NCBI GenBank assembly: GCA_022605955.1
Contig: JAKCOZ010000237.1
Location: 124,001 to 188,000 of the forward strand
Source of the DNA: Rallus limicola
Taxonomy: Eukaryota > Chordata > Aves > Gruiformes > Rallidae
DNA length: 64,000 bases
Direction: 5' to 3'
This document shows positions 47,501-59,025 of the stretch, one piece after another; positions within the stretch are counted from its first letter, which is position 1, and each line of letters begins with the position of its first letter. A program made the position numbers and the translations under genes. Below the pieces are notes generated by a model. That model was not told the origin of the DNA, searched no databases, and worked only from the letters and a program-made list of their open reading frames with translations.

Positions 47501-49919
47501 AGCAATAACTCCCAAAGTAAAGAAGCTAGGCCTGAAAGGCATAGCTTGTCTGAAACCTCCTAACAGGACACACGAGCAGCCCCTGTCACTTTGGCTCTCA
47601 GCCTTTTCCTTTGCCTGGAAAGAGGGAACATGCCTGGAACCTCCTACGGTGCTTTTCTCGGCCCTAGCAGACTGCAGTTCAAAACATGCTAAACGTCCAG
47701 CAATAACTCCCAAAGTAAAGAAGCTAGGCCTGAAAGGCATAGCTTGTCTGAAACCTCCTAACAGGACACACGAGCAGCCCCTGTCACTTTGGCTCTCAGC
47801 CTTTTCCTTTGCCTGGAAAGAGGGAACATGCCTGGAACCTCCTACGGTGCTTTTCTCGGCCCTAGCAGACTGCAGTTCAAAACATGCTAAAAGTCCAGCA
47901 ATAACTCCCAAAGTAAAGAAGCTAGGCCTGAAAGGCATAGCTTGTCTGAAACCTCCTAACAGGACACACGAGCAGACCCTGTCACTTTGGCTCTCAGCCT
48001 TTTCCTTTGCCTGGAAAGAGGGAACATGCCTGGAACCTCCTACGGTGCTTTTCTCGGCCCTAGCAGACTGCAGTTCAAAACATGCTAAACGTCCAGCAAT
48101 AACTCCCAAAGTAAAGAAGCTAGGACTGAAAGGCATAGCTTGTCTGAAACCTCCTAACAGGACACACGAGCAGACCCTGTCACTTTGGCTCTCAGCCTTT
48201 TCCTTTGCCTGGAAAGAGGGAACATGCCTGGAACCTCCTACGGTGCTTTTCTCGGCCCTAGCAGACTGCAGTTCAAAACATGCTAAACGTCCAGCAATAA
48301 CTCCCAAAGTAAAGAAGCGAGGCCTGAAAGGCATAGCTTGTCTGAAACCTCCTAACAGGACACACGAGCAGACCCTGTCACTTTGGCTCTCAGCCTTTTC
48401 CTTTGCCTGGAAAGAGGGAACATGCCTGGAACTTCCTACGGTGCTTTTCTCGGCCCTAGCAGACTGCAGTTCAAAACATGCTAAACGTCCAGCAATAACT
48501 CCCAAAGTAAAGAAGCTAGGCCTGAAAGGCATAGCTTGTCTGAAACCTCATCACAGGACACACGAGCAGACCCTGTCACTTTGGCTCTCAGCCTTTTCCT
48601 TTGCCTGGAAAGAGGGAACATGCCTGGAACCTCCTACGGTGCTTTTCTCGGCCCTAGCAGACTGCAGTTCAAAACATGCTAAACGTCCAGCAATAACTCC
48701 CAAAGTAAAGAAGCGAGGCCTGAAAGGCATAGCTTGTCTGAAACCTCCTAACAGGACACACGAGCAGACCCTGTCACTTTGGCTCTCAGCCTTTTCTTTG
48801 CCTGGAAAGAGGGAACATGCCTGGAACCTCCTACGGTGCTTTTCTCGGCCCTAGCAGACTGCAGTTCAAAACATGCTAAACGTCCAGCAATAACTCCCAA
48901 AGTAAAGAAGCTAGGCCTGAAAGGCATAGCTTGTCTGAAACCTCCTAACAGGACACACGAGCAGACCCTGTCACTTTGGCTCTCAGCCTTTTCCTTTGCC
49001 TGGAAAGAGGGAACATGCCTGGAACCTCCTACGGTGCTTTTCTCGGCCCTAGCAGACTGCAGTTCAAAACATGCTAAAAGTCCAGCAATAACTCCCAAAG
49101 TAAAGAAGCTAGGCCTGAAAGGCATAGCTTGTCTGAAACCTCCTAACAGGACACACGAGCAGACCCTGTCACTTTGGCTCTCAGCCTTTTCCTTTGCCTG
49201 GAAAGAGGGAACATGCCTGGAACCTCCTACGGTGCTTTTCTCGGCCCTAGCAGATTGCAGTTCAAAACATGCTAAACGTCCAGCAATAACTCCCAAAGTA
49301 AAGAAGCTAGGCCTGAAAGGCATAGCTTGTCTGAAACCTCCTAACAGGACACACGAGCAGCCCCTGTAACTTTGGCTCTCAGCCTTTTCCTTTGCCTGGA
49401 AAGAGGGAACATGCCTGGAACCTCCTACGGTGCTTTTCTCGGCCCTAGCAGACTGCAGTTCAAAACATGCTAAACGTCCAGCAATAACTCCCAAAGTAAA
49501 GAAGCGAGGCCTGAAAGGCATAGCTTGTCTGAAACCTCCTAACAGGACACACGAGCAGACCCTGTCACTTTGGCTCTCAGCCTTTTCCTTTGCCTGGAAA
49601 GAGGGAACATGCCTGGAACCTCCTACGGTGCTTTTCTCGGCCCTAGCAGACTGCAGTTCAAAACATGCTAAACGTCCAGCAATAACTCCCAAAGTAAAGA
49701 AGCGAGGCCTGAAAGGCATAGCTTGTCTGAAACCTCCTAACAGGACACACGAGCAGACCCTGTCACTTTGGCTCTCAGCCTTTTCCTTTGCCTGGAAATA
49801 GGGAACATGCCTGGAACCTCCTACGGTGCTTTTCTCGGCCCTAGCAGACTGCAGTTCAAAACATGCTAAACGTCCAGCAATAACTCCCAAAGTAAAGAAG
49901 CTAGGCCTGAAAGGCATAG
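44576..49919 (+). repeat. Array block: 27-mer with one extra deletion
   Basis: The left part repeats the T4 family (T4 near 44682, T89, CC166-167, G190, AACCTTCAAAC near 44981, C126/C129, ACTACC near 45131, A20/A32 at 45289-45309) and continues with AGAAATAAC, CATAAC, CTTCCTACA near 45461, C98, CCTAGTCAC near 45601 and T26. From about 46500 rightward it is G77/C130-rich with A46 (AAAAGTCC) near 47889 and 49077, A110/C112 near 48549, a C158/159 deletion near 48796, CTGTAACTT near 49365 and GAAATAGGG near 49796. Further A20/A32 copies are near 46480. Confidence 0.85.
48796..48797 (+). other. Only single-base deletion not at position 95
   Basis: CCTTTTCTTTGCC replaces CCTTTTCCTTTGCC, so one C of the pair at monomer positions 158-159 is missing. 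This monomer is 197 bp for a different reason from the other twenty short units. It shifts both open frames and occurs once in the window, so it has not spread. Confidence 0.9.
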
Positions 49920-51700
49920 TTGTCTGAAACCTCCTAACAGGACACACGAGCAGCCCCTGTCACTTTGGCTCTCAGCCTTTTCCTTTGCCTGGAAAGAGGG
50001 AACATGCCTGGAACCTCCTACGGTGCTTTTCTCGGCCCTAGCAGACTGCAGTTCAAAACATGCTAAACGTCCAGCAATAACTCCCAAAGTAAAGAAGCTA
50101 GGCCTGAAAGGCATAGCTTGTCTGAAACCTCCTAACAGGACACACAAGCAGACCCTGTCACTTTGGCTCTCAGCCTTTTCCTTTGCCTGGAAAGAGGGAA
50201 CATGCCTGGAACCTCCTACGGTGCTTTTCTCGGCCCTAGCAGACTGCAGTTCAAAACATGCTAAACGTCCAGCAATAACTCCCAAAGTAAAGAAGCTAGG
50301 CCTGAAAGGCATAGCTTGTCTGAAACCTCCTAACAGGACACACGAGCAGCCCCTGTCACTTTGGCTCTCAGCCTTTTCCTTTGCCTGGAAAGAGGGAACA
50401 TGCCTGGAACCTCCTACGGTGCTTTTCTCGGCCCTAGCAGACTGCAGTTCAAAACATGCTAAACGTCCAGCAATAACTCCCAAAGTAAAGAAGAGAGGCC
50501 TGAAAGGCATAGCTTGTCTGAAACCTCCTAACAGGACACACGAGCAGCCCCTGTCACTTTGGCTCTCAGCCTTTTCCTTTGCCTGGAAAGAGGGAACATG
50601 CCTGGAACCTCCTACGGTGCTTTTCTCGGCCCTAGCAGACTGCAGTTCAAAACATGCTAAACGTCCAGCAATAACTCCCAAAGTAAAGAAGCTAGGCCTG
50701 AAAGGCATAGCTTATCTGAAACCTCCTAACAGGACACACGAGCAGACCCTGTCACTTTGGCTCTCAGCCTTTTCCTTTGCCTGGAAAGAGGGAACATGCC
50801 TGGAACCTCCTACGGTGCTTTTCTCGGCCCTAGCAGACTGCAGTTCAAAACATGCTAAACGTCCAGCAATAACTCCCAAAGTAAAGAAGCGAGGCCTGAA
50901 AGGCATAGCTTGTCTGAAACCTCCTAACAGGACACACGAGCAGACCCTGTCACTTTGGCTCTCAGCCTTTTCCTTTGCCTGGAAAGAGGGAACATGCCTG
51001 GAACCTCCTACGGTGCTTTTCTCGGCCCTAGCAGACTGCAGTTCAAAACATGCTAAACGTCCAGCAATAACTCCCAAAGTAAAGAAGCTAGGACTGAAAG
51101 GCATAGCTTGTCTGAAACCTCCTAACAGGACACACGAGCAGCCCCTGTCACTTTGGCTCTCAGCCTTTTCCTTTGCCTGGAAAGAGGGAACATGCCTGGA
51201 ACCTCCTACGGTGCTTTTCTCGGCCCTAGCAGACTGCAGTTCAAAACATGCTAAACGTCCAGCAATAACTCCCAAAGTAAAGAAGCGAGGCCTGAAAGGC
51301 ATAGCTTGTCTGAAACCTCCTAACAGGACACACGAGCAGACCCTGTCACTTTGGCTCTCAGCCTTTTCCTTTGCCTGGAAAGAGGGAACATGCCTGGAAC
51401 CTCCTACGGTGCTTTTCTCGGCCCTAGCAGACTGCAGTTCAAAACATGCTAAACCTCCAGCAATAACTCCCAAAGTAAAGAAGCTAGGCCTGAAAGGCAT
51501 AGCTTGTCTGAAACCTCCTAACAGGACACACGAGCAGCCCCTGTCACTTTGGCTCTCAGCCTTTTCCTTTGCCTGGAAAGAGGGAACATGCCTGGAACCT
51601 CCTACGGTGCTTTTCTCGGCCCTAGCAGACTGCAGTTCAAAACATGCTAAACGTCCAGCAATAACTCCCAAAGTAAAGAAGCTAGGCCTGAAAGGCATAG
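49920..51700 (+). repeat. Array block: 9-mer, relative of the 37-mer start
   Basis: Markers are C130; A124 near 50145; C130 near 50348; GAAGAGAGG (A76/G77) near 50491 with C130; A98 near 50713; G77 near 50889; A81+C130 near 51092-51130; G77 near 51286; C47 near 51454; and C130 with the C95 deletion. Its first three monomers match the start of the next block, 1781 bp downstream. Confidence 0.87.
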
Positions 51701-54700
51701 TTGTCTGAAACCTCCTAACAGGACACACGAGCAGCCCCTGTCACTTTGGCTCTCAGCCTTTTCCTTTGCCTGGAAAGAGGGAACATGCCTGGAACCTCCT
51801 ACGGTGCTTTTCTCGGCCCTAGCAGACTGCAGTTCAAAACATGCTAAACGTCCAGCAATAACTCCCAAAGTAAAGAAGCTAGGCCTGAAAGGCATAGCTT
51901 GTCTGAAACCTCCTAACAGGACACACAAGCAGACCCTGTCACTTTGGCTCTCAGCCTTTTCCTTTGCCTGGAAAGAGGGAACATGCCTGGAACCTCCTAC
52001 GGTGCTTTTCTCGGCCCTAGCAGACTGCAGTTCAAAACATGCTAAACGTCCAGCAATAACTCCCAAAGTAAAGAAGCTAGGCCTGAAAGGCATAGCTTGT
52101 CTGAAACCTCCTAACAGGACACACGAGCAGCCCCTGTCACTTTGGCTCTCAGCCTTTTCCTTTGCCTGGAAAGAGGGAACATGCCTGGAACCTCCTACGG
52201 TGCTTTTCTCGGCCCTAGCAGACTGCAGTTCAAAACATGCTAAACGTCCAGCAATAACTCCCAAAGTAAAGAAGAGAGGCCTGAAAGGCATAGCTTGTCT
52301 GAAACCTCCTAACAGGACACACGAGCAGACCCTGTCACTTTGGCTCTCAGCCTTTTCCTTTGCCTGGAAAGAGGGAACATACCTGGAACCTCCTACGGTG
52401 CTTTTCTCGGCCCTAGCAGACTGCAGTTCAAAACATGCTAAACGTCCAGCAATAACTCCCAAAGTAAAGAAGCTAGGCCTGAAAGGCATAGCTTGTCAGA
52501 AACCTTCTAACAGGACACACGACCACACCCTGTCACTTTGGCTCTCAGCCTTTTCCTTTGCCTGGAAAGAGGGAACATGCCTGGAACCTCCTACGGTGCT
52601 TTTCTCGGCCCTAGCAGACTGCAGTTCAAAACATGCTAAACGTCCAGCAATAACTCCCAAAGTAAAGAAGCTAGGCCTGAAAGGCATAGCTTGTCTGAAA
52701 CCTCCTAACAGGACACACGAGCAGACCCTGTCACTTTGGCTCTCAGCCTTTTCCTTTGCCTGGAAAGAGGGAACATGCCTGGAACCTCCTACGGTGCTTT
52801 TCTCGGCCCTAGAAGACTGCAGTTAAAAACATGCTAAACGTCCAGCAATAACTCCCAAAGTAAAGAAGCTAGGTCTGAAAGGCATAGCTTGTCTGAAACC
52901 TCCTAACAGGACACACGAGCAGCCCCTGTCACTTTGGCTCTCAGCCTTTTCCTTTGCCTGGAAAGAGGGAACATGCGTGGAACCTCCTACAGTGCTTTTC
53001 TCGGCCCTAGCAGACTGCAGTTCAAAACATGCTAAACGTCCAGCAATAACTCCCAAAGTAAAGAAGCTAGGCCTGAAAGGCATAGCTTCTCTGAAACCTC
53101 CTAACAGGACACACGAGCAGACCCTGTCACTTTGGCTCTCAGCCTTTTCCTTTGCCTGGAAAGAGGGAACATGCCTGGAACCTCCTACGGTGCTTTTCTC
53201 GGCCCTAGCAGACTGCAGTTCAAAACATGCTAAACGTCCAGCAATAACTCCCAAAGTAAAGAAGCTAGGCCTGAAAGGCATAGCTTGTCTGAAACCTCCT
53301 AACAGGACACACGAGCAGACCCTGTCACTTTGGCTCTCAGCCTTTTCCTTTGCCTGGAAAGAGGGAACATGCCTGGAACCTCCTACGGTGCTTTTCTCGG
53401 CCCTAGCAGACTGCAGTTCAAAACATGCTAAACGTCCAGCAATAACTCCCAAAGTAAAGAAGCGAGGCCTGAAAGGCATAGCTTGTCTGAAACCTCCTAA
53501 CAGGACACACGAGCAGACCCTGTCACTTTGGCTCTCAGCCTTTTCCTTTGCCTGGAAAGAGGGAACATGCCTGGAACCTCCTACGGTGCTTTTCTCGGCC
53601 CTAGCAGACTGCAGTTCAAAACATGCTAAACGTCCAGCAATAACTCCCAAAGTAAAGAAGCTAGGCCTGAAAGGCATAGCTTGTCTGAAACCTCCTAACA
53701 GGACACACGAGCAGCCCCTGTCACTTTGGCTCTCAGCCTTTTCCTTTGCCTGGAAAGAGGGAACATGCCTGGAACCTCCTACGGTGCTTTTCTCGGCCCT
53801 AGCAGACTGCAGTTCAAAACATGCTAAACGTCCAGCAATAACTCCCAAAGTAAAGAAGCTAGGCCTGAAAGGCATAGCTTATCTGAAACCTCCTAACAGG
53901 ACACACGAGCAGACCCTGTCACTTTGGCTCTCAGCCTTTTCCTTTGCCTGGAAAGAGGGAACATGCCTGGAACCTCCTACGGTGCTTTTCTCGGCCCTAG
54001 CAGACTGCAGTTCAAAACATGCTAAACGTCCAGCAATAACTCCCAAAGTAAAGAAGCGAGGCCTGAAAGGCATAGCTTGTCTGAAACCTCCTAACAGGAC
54101 ACACGAGCAGACCCTGTCACTTTGGCTCTCAGCCTTTTCCTTTGCCTGGAAAGAGGGAACATGCCTGGAACCTCCTACGGTGCTTTTCTCGGCCCTAGCA
54201 GACTGCAGTTCAAAACATGCTAAACGTCCAGCAATAACTCCCAAAGTAAAGAAGCTAGGCCTGAAAGGCATAGCTTGTCTGAAACCTCCTAACAGGACAC
54301 ACGAGCAGCCCCTGTCACTTTGGCTCTCAGCCTTTTCCTTTGCCTGGAAAGAGGGAACATGCCTGGAACCTCCTACGGTGCTTTTCTCGGCCCTAGCAGA
54401 CTGCAGTTCAAAACATGCTAAACGTCCAGCAATAACTCCCAAAGTAAAGAAGCGAGGCCTGAAAGGCATAGCTTGTCTGAAACCTCCTAACAGGACACAC
54501 GAGCAGACCCTGTCACTTTGGCTCTCAGCCTTTTCCTTTGCCTGGAAAGAGGGAACATGCCTGGAACCTCCTACGGTGCTTTTCTCGGCCCTAGCAGACT
54601 GCAGTTCAAAACATGCTAAACGTCCAGCAATAACTCCCAAAGTAAAGAAGCTAGGCCTGAAAGGCATAGCTTGTCTGAAACCTCCTAACAGGACACACGA

Positions 54701-57700
54701 GCAGCCCCTGTCACTTTGGCTCTCAGCCTTTTCCTTTGCCTGGAAAGAGGGAACATGCCTGGAACCTCCTACGGTGCTTTTCTCGGCCCTAGCAGACTGC
54801 AGTTCAAAACATGCTAAAAGTCCAGCAATAACTCCCAAAGTAAAGAAGCTAGGCCTGAAAGGCATAGCTTGTCTGAAACCTCCTAACAGGACACACGAGC
54901 AGACCCTGTCACTTTGGCTCTCAGCCTTTTTCTTTGCCTGGAAAGAGGGAACATGCCTGGAACCTCCTACGGTGCTTTTCTCGGCCCTAGCAGACTGCAG
55001 TTCAAAACATGCTAAACGTCCAGCAATAACTCCCAAAGTAAAGAAGCTAGGACTGAAAGGCATAGCTTGTCTGAAACCTCCTAACAGGACACACGAGCAG
55101 CCCCTGTCACTTTGGCTCTCAGCCTTTTCCTTTGCCTGGAAAGAGGGAACATGCCTGGAACCTCCTACGGTGCTTTTCTCGGCCCTAGCAGACTGCAGTT
55201 CAAAACATGCTAAACGTCCAGCAATAACTCCCAAAGTAAAGAAGCGAGGCCTGAAAGGCATAGCTTGTCTGAAACCTCCTAACAGGACACACGAGCAGAC
55301 CCTGTCACTTTGGCTCTCAGCCTTTTCCTTTGCCTGGAAAGAGGGAACATGCCTGGAACCTCCTACGGTGCTTTTCTCGGCCCTAGCAGACTGCAGTTCA
55401 AAACATGCTAAACGTCCAGCAATAACTCCCAAAGTAAAGAAGCTAGGCATGAAAGGCATAGCTTGTCTGAAACCTCCTAACAGGACACACGAGCAGCCCC
55501 TGTCACTTTGGCTCTCAGCCTTTTCCTTTGCCTGGAAAGAGGGAACATGCCTGGAACCTCCTACGGTGCTTTTCTCGGCCCTAGCAGACTGCAGTTCAAA
55601 ACATGCTAAACGTCCAGCAATAACTCCCAAAGTACAGAAGCTAGGCCTGAAAGGCATAGCTTGTCTGAAACCTCCTAACAGGACACACGAGCAGACCCTG
55701 TCACTTTGGCTCTCAGCCTTTTCCTTTGCCTGGAAAGAGGGAACATGCCTGGAACCTCCTACGGTGCTTTTCTCGGCCCTAGCAGACTGCAGTTCAAAAC
55801 ATGCTAAACGTCCAGCAATAACTCCCAAAGTAAAGAAGCTAGGCCTGAAAGGCATAGCTTGTCTGAAACCTCCTAACAGGACACACGAGCAGACCCTGTC
55901 ACTTTGGCTCTCAGCCTTTTCCTTTGCCTGGAAAGAGGGAACATGCCTGGAACATCCTACGGTGCTTTTCTCGGCCCTAGCAGACTGCAGTTCAAAACAT
56001 GCTAAACGTCCAGCAATAACTCCCAAAGTAAAGAAGCTAGGACTGAAAGGCATAGCTTGTCTGAAACCTCCTAACAGGACACACGAGCAGCCCCTGTCAC
56101 TTTGGCTCTCAGCCTTTTCCTTTGCCTGGAAAGAGGGAACATGCCTGGAACCTCCTACGGTGCTTTTCTCGGCCCTAGCAGACTTCAGTTCAAAACATGC
56201 TAAACGTCCAGCAATAACTCCCAAAGTAAAGAAGCGAGGCCTGAAAGGCATAGCTTGTCTGAAACCTCCTAACAGGACACACGAGCAGACCCTGTCACTT
56301 TGGCTCTCAGCCTTTTCCTTTGCCTGGAAAGAGGGAACATGCCTGGAACCTCCTACGGTGCTTTTCTCGGCCCTAGCAGACTGCAGTTCAAAACATGCTA
56401 AACGTCCAGCAATAACTCCCAAAGTAAAGAAGCTAGGCCTGAAAGGCATAGCTTGTCTGAAACCTCCTAACAGGACACACGAGCAGCCCCTGTCACTTTG
56501 GCTCTCAGCCTTTTCCTTTGCCTGGAAAGAGGGAACATGCCTGGAACCTCCTACGGTGCTTTTCTCGGCCCTAGCAGACTGCAGTTCAAAACATGCTAAA
56601 CGTCCAGCAATAACTCCCAAAGTAAAGAAGCGAGGCCTGAAAGGCATAGCTTGTCTGAAACCTCCTAACAGGACACACGAGCAGACCCTGTCACTTTGGC
56701 TCTCAGCCTTTTCCTTTGCCTGGAAAGAGGGAACATGCCTGGAACCTCCTACGGTGCTTTTCTCGGCCCTAGCAGACTGCAGTTCAAAACATGCTAAACG
56801 TCCAGCAATAACTCCCAAAGTAAAGAAGCTAGGCCTGAAAGGCATAGCTTGTCTGAAACCTCCTAACAGGACACACGAGCAGCCCCTGTCACTTTGGCTC
56901 TCAGCCTTTTCCTTTGCCTGGAAAGAGGGAACATGCCTGGAACCTCCTACGGTGCTTTTCTCGGCCCTAGCAGACTGCAGTTCAAAACATGCTAAAAGTC
57001 CAGCAATAACTCCCAAAGTAAAGAAGCTAGGCCTGAAAGGCATAGCTTGTCTGAAACCTCCTAACAGGACACACGAGCAGACCCTGTCACTTTGGCTCTC
57101 AGCCTTTTCCTTTGCCTGGAAAGAGGGAACATGCCTGGAACCTCCTACGGTGCTTTTCTCGGCCCTAGCAGACTGCAGTTCAAAACATGCTAAAAGTCCA
57201 GCAATAACTCCCAAAGTAAAGAAGCTAGGCCTGAAAGGCATAGCTTGTCTGAAACCTCCTAACAGGACACACGAGCAGACCCTGTCACTTTGGCTCTCAG
57301 CCTTTTCCTTTGCCTGGAAAGAGGGAACATGCCTGGAACCTCCTACGGTGCTTTTCTCGGCCCTAGCAGACTGCAGTTCAAAACATGCTAAACGTCCAGC
57401 AATAACTCCCAAAGTAAAGAAGCTAGGACTGAAAGGCATAGCTTGTCTGAAACCTCCTAACAGGACACACGAGCAGCCCCTGTCACTTTGGCTCTCAGCC
57501 TTTTCCTTTGCCTGGAAAGAGGGAACATGCCTGGAACCTCCTACGGTGCTTTTCTCGGCCCTAGCAGACTGCAGTTCAAAACATGCTAAACGTCCAGCAA
57601 TAACTCCCAAAGTAAAGAAGCGAGGCCTGAAAGGCATAGCTTGTCTGAAACCTCCTAACAGGACACACGAGCAGAACCTGTCACTTTGGCTCTCAGCCTT

Positions 57701-59025
57701 TTCCTTTGCCTGGAAAGAGGGAACATGCCTGGAACCTCCTACGGTGCTTTTCTCGGCCCTAGCAGACTGCAGTTCAAAACATGCTAAACGTCCAGCAATA
57801 ACTCCCAAAGTAAAGAAGCTAGGCCTGAAAGGCATAGCTTGTCTGAAACCTCATCACAGGACACACGAGCAGACCCTGTCACTTTGGCTCTCAGCCTTTT
57901 CCTTTGCCTGGAAAGAGGGAACATGCCTGGAACCTCCTACGGTGCTTTTCTCGGCCCTAGCAGACTGCAGTTCAAAACATGCTAAACGTCCAGCAATAAC
58001 TCCCAAAGTAAAGAAGCGAGGCCTGAAAGGCATAGCTTGTCTGAAACCTCCTAACAGGACACACGAGCAGACCCTGTCACTTTGGCTCTCAGCCTTTTCC
58101 TTTGCCTGGAAAGAGGGAACATGCCTGGAACCTCCTACGGTGCTTTTCTCGGCCCTAGCAGACTGCAGTTCAAAACATGCTAAACGTCCAGCAATAACTC
58201 CCAAAGTAAAGAAGCTAGGCCTGAAAGGCATAGCTTGTCTGAAACCTCCTAACAGGACACACGAGCAGACCCTGTCACTTTGGCTCTCAGCCTTTTCCTT
58301 TGCCTGGAAAGAGGGAACATGCCTGGAACCTCCTACGGTGCTTTTCTCGGCCCTAGCAGACTGCAGTTCAAAACATGCTAAACGTCCAGCAATAACTCCC
58401 AAAGTAAAGAAGCTAGGACTGAAAGGCATAGCTTGTCTGAAACCTCCTAACAGGACACACGAGCAGCCCCTGTCACTTTGGCTCTCAGCCTTTTCCTTTG
58501 CCTGGAAAGAGGGAACATGCCTGGAACCTCCTACGGTGCTTTTCTCGGCCCTAGCAGACTGCAGTTCAAAACATGCTAAACGTCCAGCAATAACTCCCAA
58601 AGTAAAGAAGCGAGGCCTGAAAGGCATAGCTTGTCTGAAACCTCCTAACAGGACACACGAGCAGACCCTGTCACTTTGGCTCTCAGCCTTTTCCTTTGCC
58701 TGGAAAGAGGGAACATGCCTGGAACCTCCTACGGTGCTTTTCTCGGCCCTAGCAGACTGCAGTTCAAAACATGCTAAACGTCCAGCAATAACTCCCAAAG
58801 TAAAGAAGCTAGGCCTGTAAGGCATAGCTTGTCTGAAACCTCCTAACAGGACACACGAGCAGCCCCTGTCACTTTGGCTCTCAGCCTTTTCCTTTGCCTG
58901 GAAAGAGGGAACATGCCTGGAACCTCCTACGGTGCTTTTCTCGGCCCTAGCAGACTGCAGTTCAAAACATGCTAAACGTCCAGCAATAACTCCCAAAGTA
59001 AAGAAGCTAGGCCTGAAAGGCATAG
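51701..59025 (+). repeat. 37-mer higher-order block (7325 bp), copy 1
   Basis: The start has A124 near 51926, A76/G77 near 52273, ATACCTGG near 52379, TTGTCAGA near 52496 with T109 and C126/C129, A20/A32 at 52810-52830, GGTCTG near 52873, ATGCGTGG near 52974, A198 near 52991 and C98 near 53089. It continues with regularly alternating G77 and C130 units, A98 near 53880, A46 near 54818, T158 near 54928-54931, then GGCATG near 55446, TACAG near 55634, AACATCC near 55951, A46 near 56995 and 57194, AGAACC near 57674, A110/C112 near 57850, CCTGTAAGG near 58816 and the C95 deletion. Confidence 0.88.
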